A stretch of 6,250 nt of DNA from Pseudomonadota bacterium (GTDB lineage: Bacteria; Pseudomonadota; Alphaproteobacteria; Acetobacterales; Acetobacteraceae): contig JAJYFW010000120.1 in the NCBI GenBank assembly GCA_021785335.1, positions 1 through 6,250 of the forward strand. Reading direction: 5' to 3'. The position numbers were made by a program, and so were the translations under genes. The stretch's first letter is position 1. Each line of letters starts with the position of its first letter. Positions 4,473-6,250 of this stretch are shown piece after piece. Under the pieces are notes generated by a model. The model searched no databases. It was not told where the DNA came from and worked only from the letters and a program-made list of their open reading frames with translations.

Positions 4473-6250
4473 ATGTCCGAAGCGACCGGCTCCACCGCGG
4501 AACGTCTCGCCGAGGCCGCGAGGCTGCACCGGGTCGGTTCGCTGGACGAAGCGGGCGCGCTCTACGAGCAGGTGCTCGCCGCCGACCCCGACAACGTGGA
4601 CGCGCTGCACCTCTCCGGCCTGGTCGCCGTCGCGCGCGGCCGCGCCGGCGCTGGGCTCGCGCGGGTCTGCCGGGCGCTGGAACTGGCGCCGGGCCTGACC
4701 GATGCCTGGCGCAACCTCGGCCTCGCGCTGCGGACCCTGGGCGAGCGCGAGGGCGCGGTCGCGGCGCTGCGCGCGGCGGCGGAGCGCAGCCCGCAGGATC
4801 CCGACCTGCAACGCCTGCTCGGCACAGCACTGCGCGAGGCGGGGCGCGAGGGTGAGGCGCTCGCGGTGCTGGAGGCGGCGGCGACGCGGCTGCCCGGCGA
4901 CGCCGACCTGCTTCTGACGCTGGCCAGCGCGCTCGAGCACGCCGGGCGGCGCGGCGAGGCGATAGGGCACCTGCGCGAGGTCGCGTTCCTGCGCCCCGAT
5001 CAGGCGGATTCCCACCTCCTGCTCGGCCAGATGCTGCGCGCCGAGGGATTGGTGGACGACGCCATCGCCAGCCTGCGCGCGGCGCGCGGCCTCGCCCCCC
5101 GGCGCGCCCACATCGCGCTCGCGCTGGCGGACGCGCTGCACCGGCAGAGGCGCGACGGGGAGGCGATCGTCCATGCCGAGGCGGCGCGAGAACTCGACCC
5201 ACTGCATCCCGGCGCGGCGGCCCTCGAGATCGGGATCCTGACCGACCTGCGCCGGCCGCTCGACGCGGTCATGCGCGCGGACGCAGCGCTCGCGCGCTTC
5301 CCCGGCGAGCCGGCGCTCCATTCCGCGCGCGGGCTCGCGCTGATGGCGGCGGGGCGGATGGAGGAGGCGGTCGCCGCCGCCACCGAAGCGGTGGCGCTGG
5401 CGCCGGAGGATGCCGGGGCGCGCCTCAACCTCGCCGCCATCGTGAGCCAGGCCGGCGAGCCGGAGCGCGCGCTCGGCATCTATGAGGACGCGGAACGGCT
5501 CGACCCCGACAGCCCCGCGCTGCTTGCCAACCGCGCCATGACGCGGCTGCTGCTCGGAGACTACGAGGCGGGGTTCCGCGAGTACGAGGCGCGGTTCGCC
5601 GCCCAGCGACCGGAGGAGCAGCGCCGTGACATCACGGCGCCCAGGCTCGCGCCCGGCACCAAGATCGAAGGCAGGACGGTTCTGGTGCACGCCGAGCAGG
5701 GGTTCGGCGACAACATCCAGTTCGCCCGCTTCGTGCCCATGCTCGCCGCCCGGGGGGCGCGCGTGGCGCTCGAGGTGCCACCGGGGCTCGGCCACCTCAT
5801 GAGCAGCGTCGAGGGCGTGTTCCACGTCGCCGAGCAGGGGGTGCGGCTGCCGGCGCACGATTATGCGATCCCGGTCATGAGCCTCGCCTGGTTTCTCGGT
5901 GTCACTCTCGACAATCTGCCGGCGACTGTGCCCTACCTCGCGCCGCCGGCGGAGGTGCAGGCGCGCTGGGACCGGCTGCTCGGCACCGCGCTGCCCGAGC
6001 GGCCGCGCATCGGCATCGCCTGGTCCGGCAACCCGAACTTCGCCGGCTACGCCACCCGCTCGATCCCCTTCGCCGTCCTCAACCGCATCCGCGCGGCGCG
6101 GCCGGAGGCGAAGTTCGTGGTGCTGCAGACCCAGTACGACGAGGCGACCGAGCGGGAGATCGAGGAGGCGGACAACCTCGTGGTCGCGCGCGCAGCGATC
6201 CGCGACTTCGCGGACACGGCGGCGCTGGTCAACCGGCTCGACCTCGTGAT
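4473..6250 (+). CDS. TPR protein with C-terminal glycosyltransferase-9-like domain, 3' end missing
   Basis: An open frame from ATG 4473 runs uninterrupted off the right edge (592 full codons). Residues about 8-375 are a solenoid of roughly ten or eleven 34-residue TPR units, for example DEAGALYEQVLAADPDNVDA (25-44), AWRNLGLALRTLGEREGAVA (78-97) and EAGFREYEARF (365-375). A heptosyltransferase-like (GT9) domain follows: VLVHAEQGFGDNIQFARF (403-420), PMLAARGARVALEVPPGL (422-439), the PAHDYAIPVMSLAWFLG segment (460-476), IGIAWSGNP (513-521), TRSIPF (528-533) and ADTAALVNRLDLVI at the edge. In relatives DLVI is followed by an SVDTAVAHLAGA-type sugar-nucleotide site, which is outside the window. 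Such proteins are presumed to glycosylate surface or protein substrates; donor and acceptor are unknown. The loop after GNP lacks the H-x-N-D-R-N residues I recall from many relatives. Only 9 bases (TTCGGGTGG) separate it from the fsr stop, so they probably form one operon. Confidence 0.88.
   Translation, partial: MSEATGSTAERLAEAARLHRVGSLDEAGALYEQVLAADPDNVDALHLSGLVAVARGRAGAGLARVCRALELAPGLTDAWRNLGLALRTLGEREGAVAALRAAAERSPQDPDLQRLLGTALREAGREGEALAVLEAAATRLPGDADLLLTLASALEHAGRRGEAIGHLREVAFLRPDQADSHLLLGQMLRAEGLVDDAIASLRAARGLAPRRAHIALALADALHRQRRDGEAIVHAEAARELDPLHPGAAALEIGILTDLRRPLDAVMRADAALARFPGEPALHSARGLALMAAGRMEEAVAAATEAVALAPEDAGARLNLAAIVSQAGEPERALGIYEDAERLDPDSPALLANRAMTRLLLGDYEAGFREYEARFAAQRPEEQRRDITAPRLAPGTKIEGRTVLVHAEQGFGDNIQFARFVPMLAARGARVALEVPPGLGHLMSSVEGVFHVAEQGVRLPAHDYAIPVMSLAWFLGVTLDNLPATVPYLAPPAEVQARWDRLLGTALPERPRIGIAWSGNPNFAGYATRSIPFAVLNRIRAARPEAKFVVLQTQYDEATEREIEEADNLVVARAAIRDFADTAALVNRLDLV

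Noticed and set aside
3707..4855. A 382-codon plus-strand frame overlapping fsr and the TPR gene.
   Set aside because: It is an out-of-frame shadow of fsr with an Arg-rich product; the overlapping frames carry the conserved motifs.
2844..5858. A 1004-codon open frame on the minus strand, antisense to the lipoprotein, fsr and the TPR-glycosyltransferase.
   Set aside because: The translation is low-complexity, rich in Arg, Gly, Gln, His and Glu, with no recognisable domain. The plus strand over the same bases encodes clear families. Long antisense frames are expected in GC-rich coding DNA.
5899..6249. A 116-codon plus-strand frame at the right edge.
   Set aside because: It is a shifted frame inside the glycosyltransferase domain, rich in Ser and Arg. 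The frame from 4473 carries GIAWSGNP and the other motifs.

Overview
The window is very GC-rich throughout. It looks like part of an alphaproteobacterial chromosome, most likely Rhodospirillales and perhaps Acetobacteraceae. The placement rests on the yfgM-bamB-der gene order, the alphaproteobacterial style of the YfgM and BamB proteins, and codon use strongly biased to G/C in the third position. The family-level placement is inference. I see no mobile element, CRISPR array, tRNA or rRNA.

The layout is two divergent blocks. Leftward, from about 2.8 kb to the left edge, are three tightly packed genes: a YfgM-like membrane-anchored TPR protein, the outer-membrane assembly lipoprotein BamB, and the GTPase Der (EngA), whose C-terminal part is cut off by the window start. 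Stop and start codons overlap by one base at yfgM/bamB and lie 4 bases apart at bamB/der, which points to one translationally coupled operon. The same order occurs in E. coli. YfgM and BamB act at the inner membrane/periplasm and outer membrane in protein export and beta-barrel assembly. Der acts in 50S ribosome maturation.

Rightward are a 79-residue predicted lipoprotein, then a clear orthologue of the fosmidomycin-resistance MFS transporter Fsr, and 9 bases later a large TPR protein with a C-terminal glycosyltransferase-9-like (heptosyltransferase-type) domain that runs off the right edge. fsr and the TPR-glycosyltransferase gene are probably co-transcribed.

Both yfgM and fsr appear to start at TTG. 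The only non-coding stretches are the 95-base divergent intergenic region (2775-2869), which holds a candidate promoter for yfgM, and the 109-base gap before fsr (3110-3218), which holds alternating G and C runs that could form competing hairpins, one of them covering the fsr ribosome binding site. Several very long open frames antisense to these genes, up to 1004 codons, are composition artefacts.

I did not find a convincing new biological system. The points most worth checking are the divergent TPR-glycosyltransferase linked to fsr, the fsr leader, and the small Cys-containing lipoprotein.
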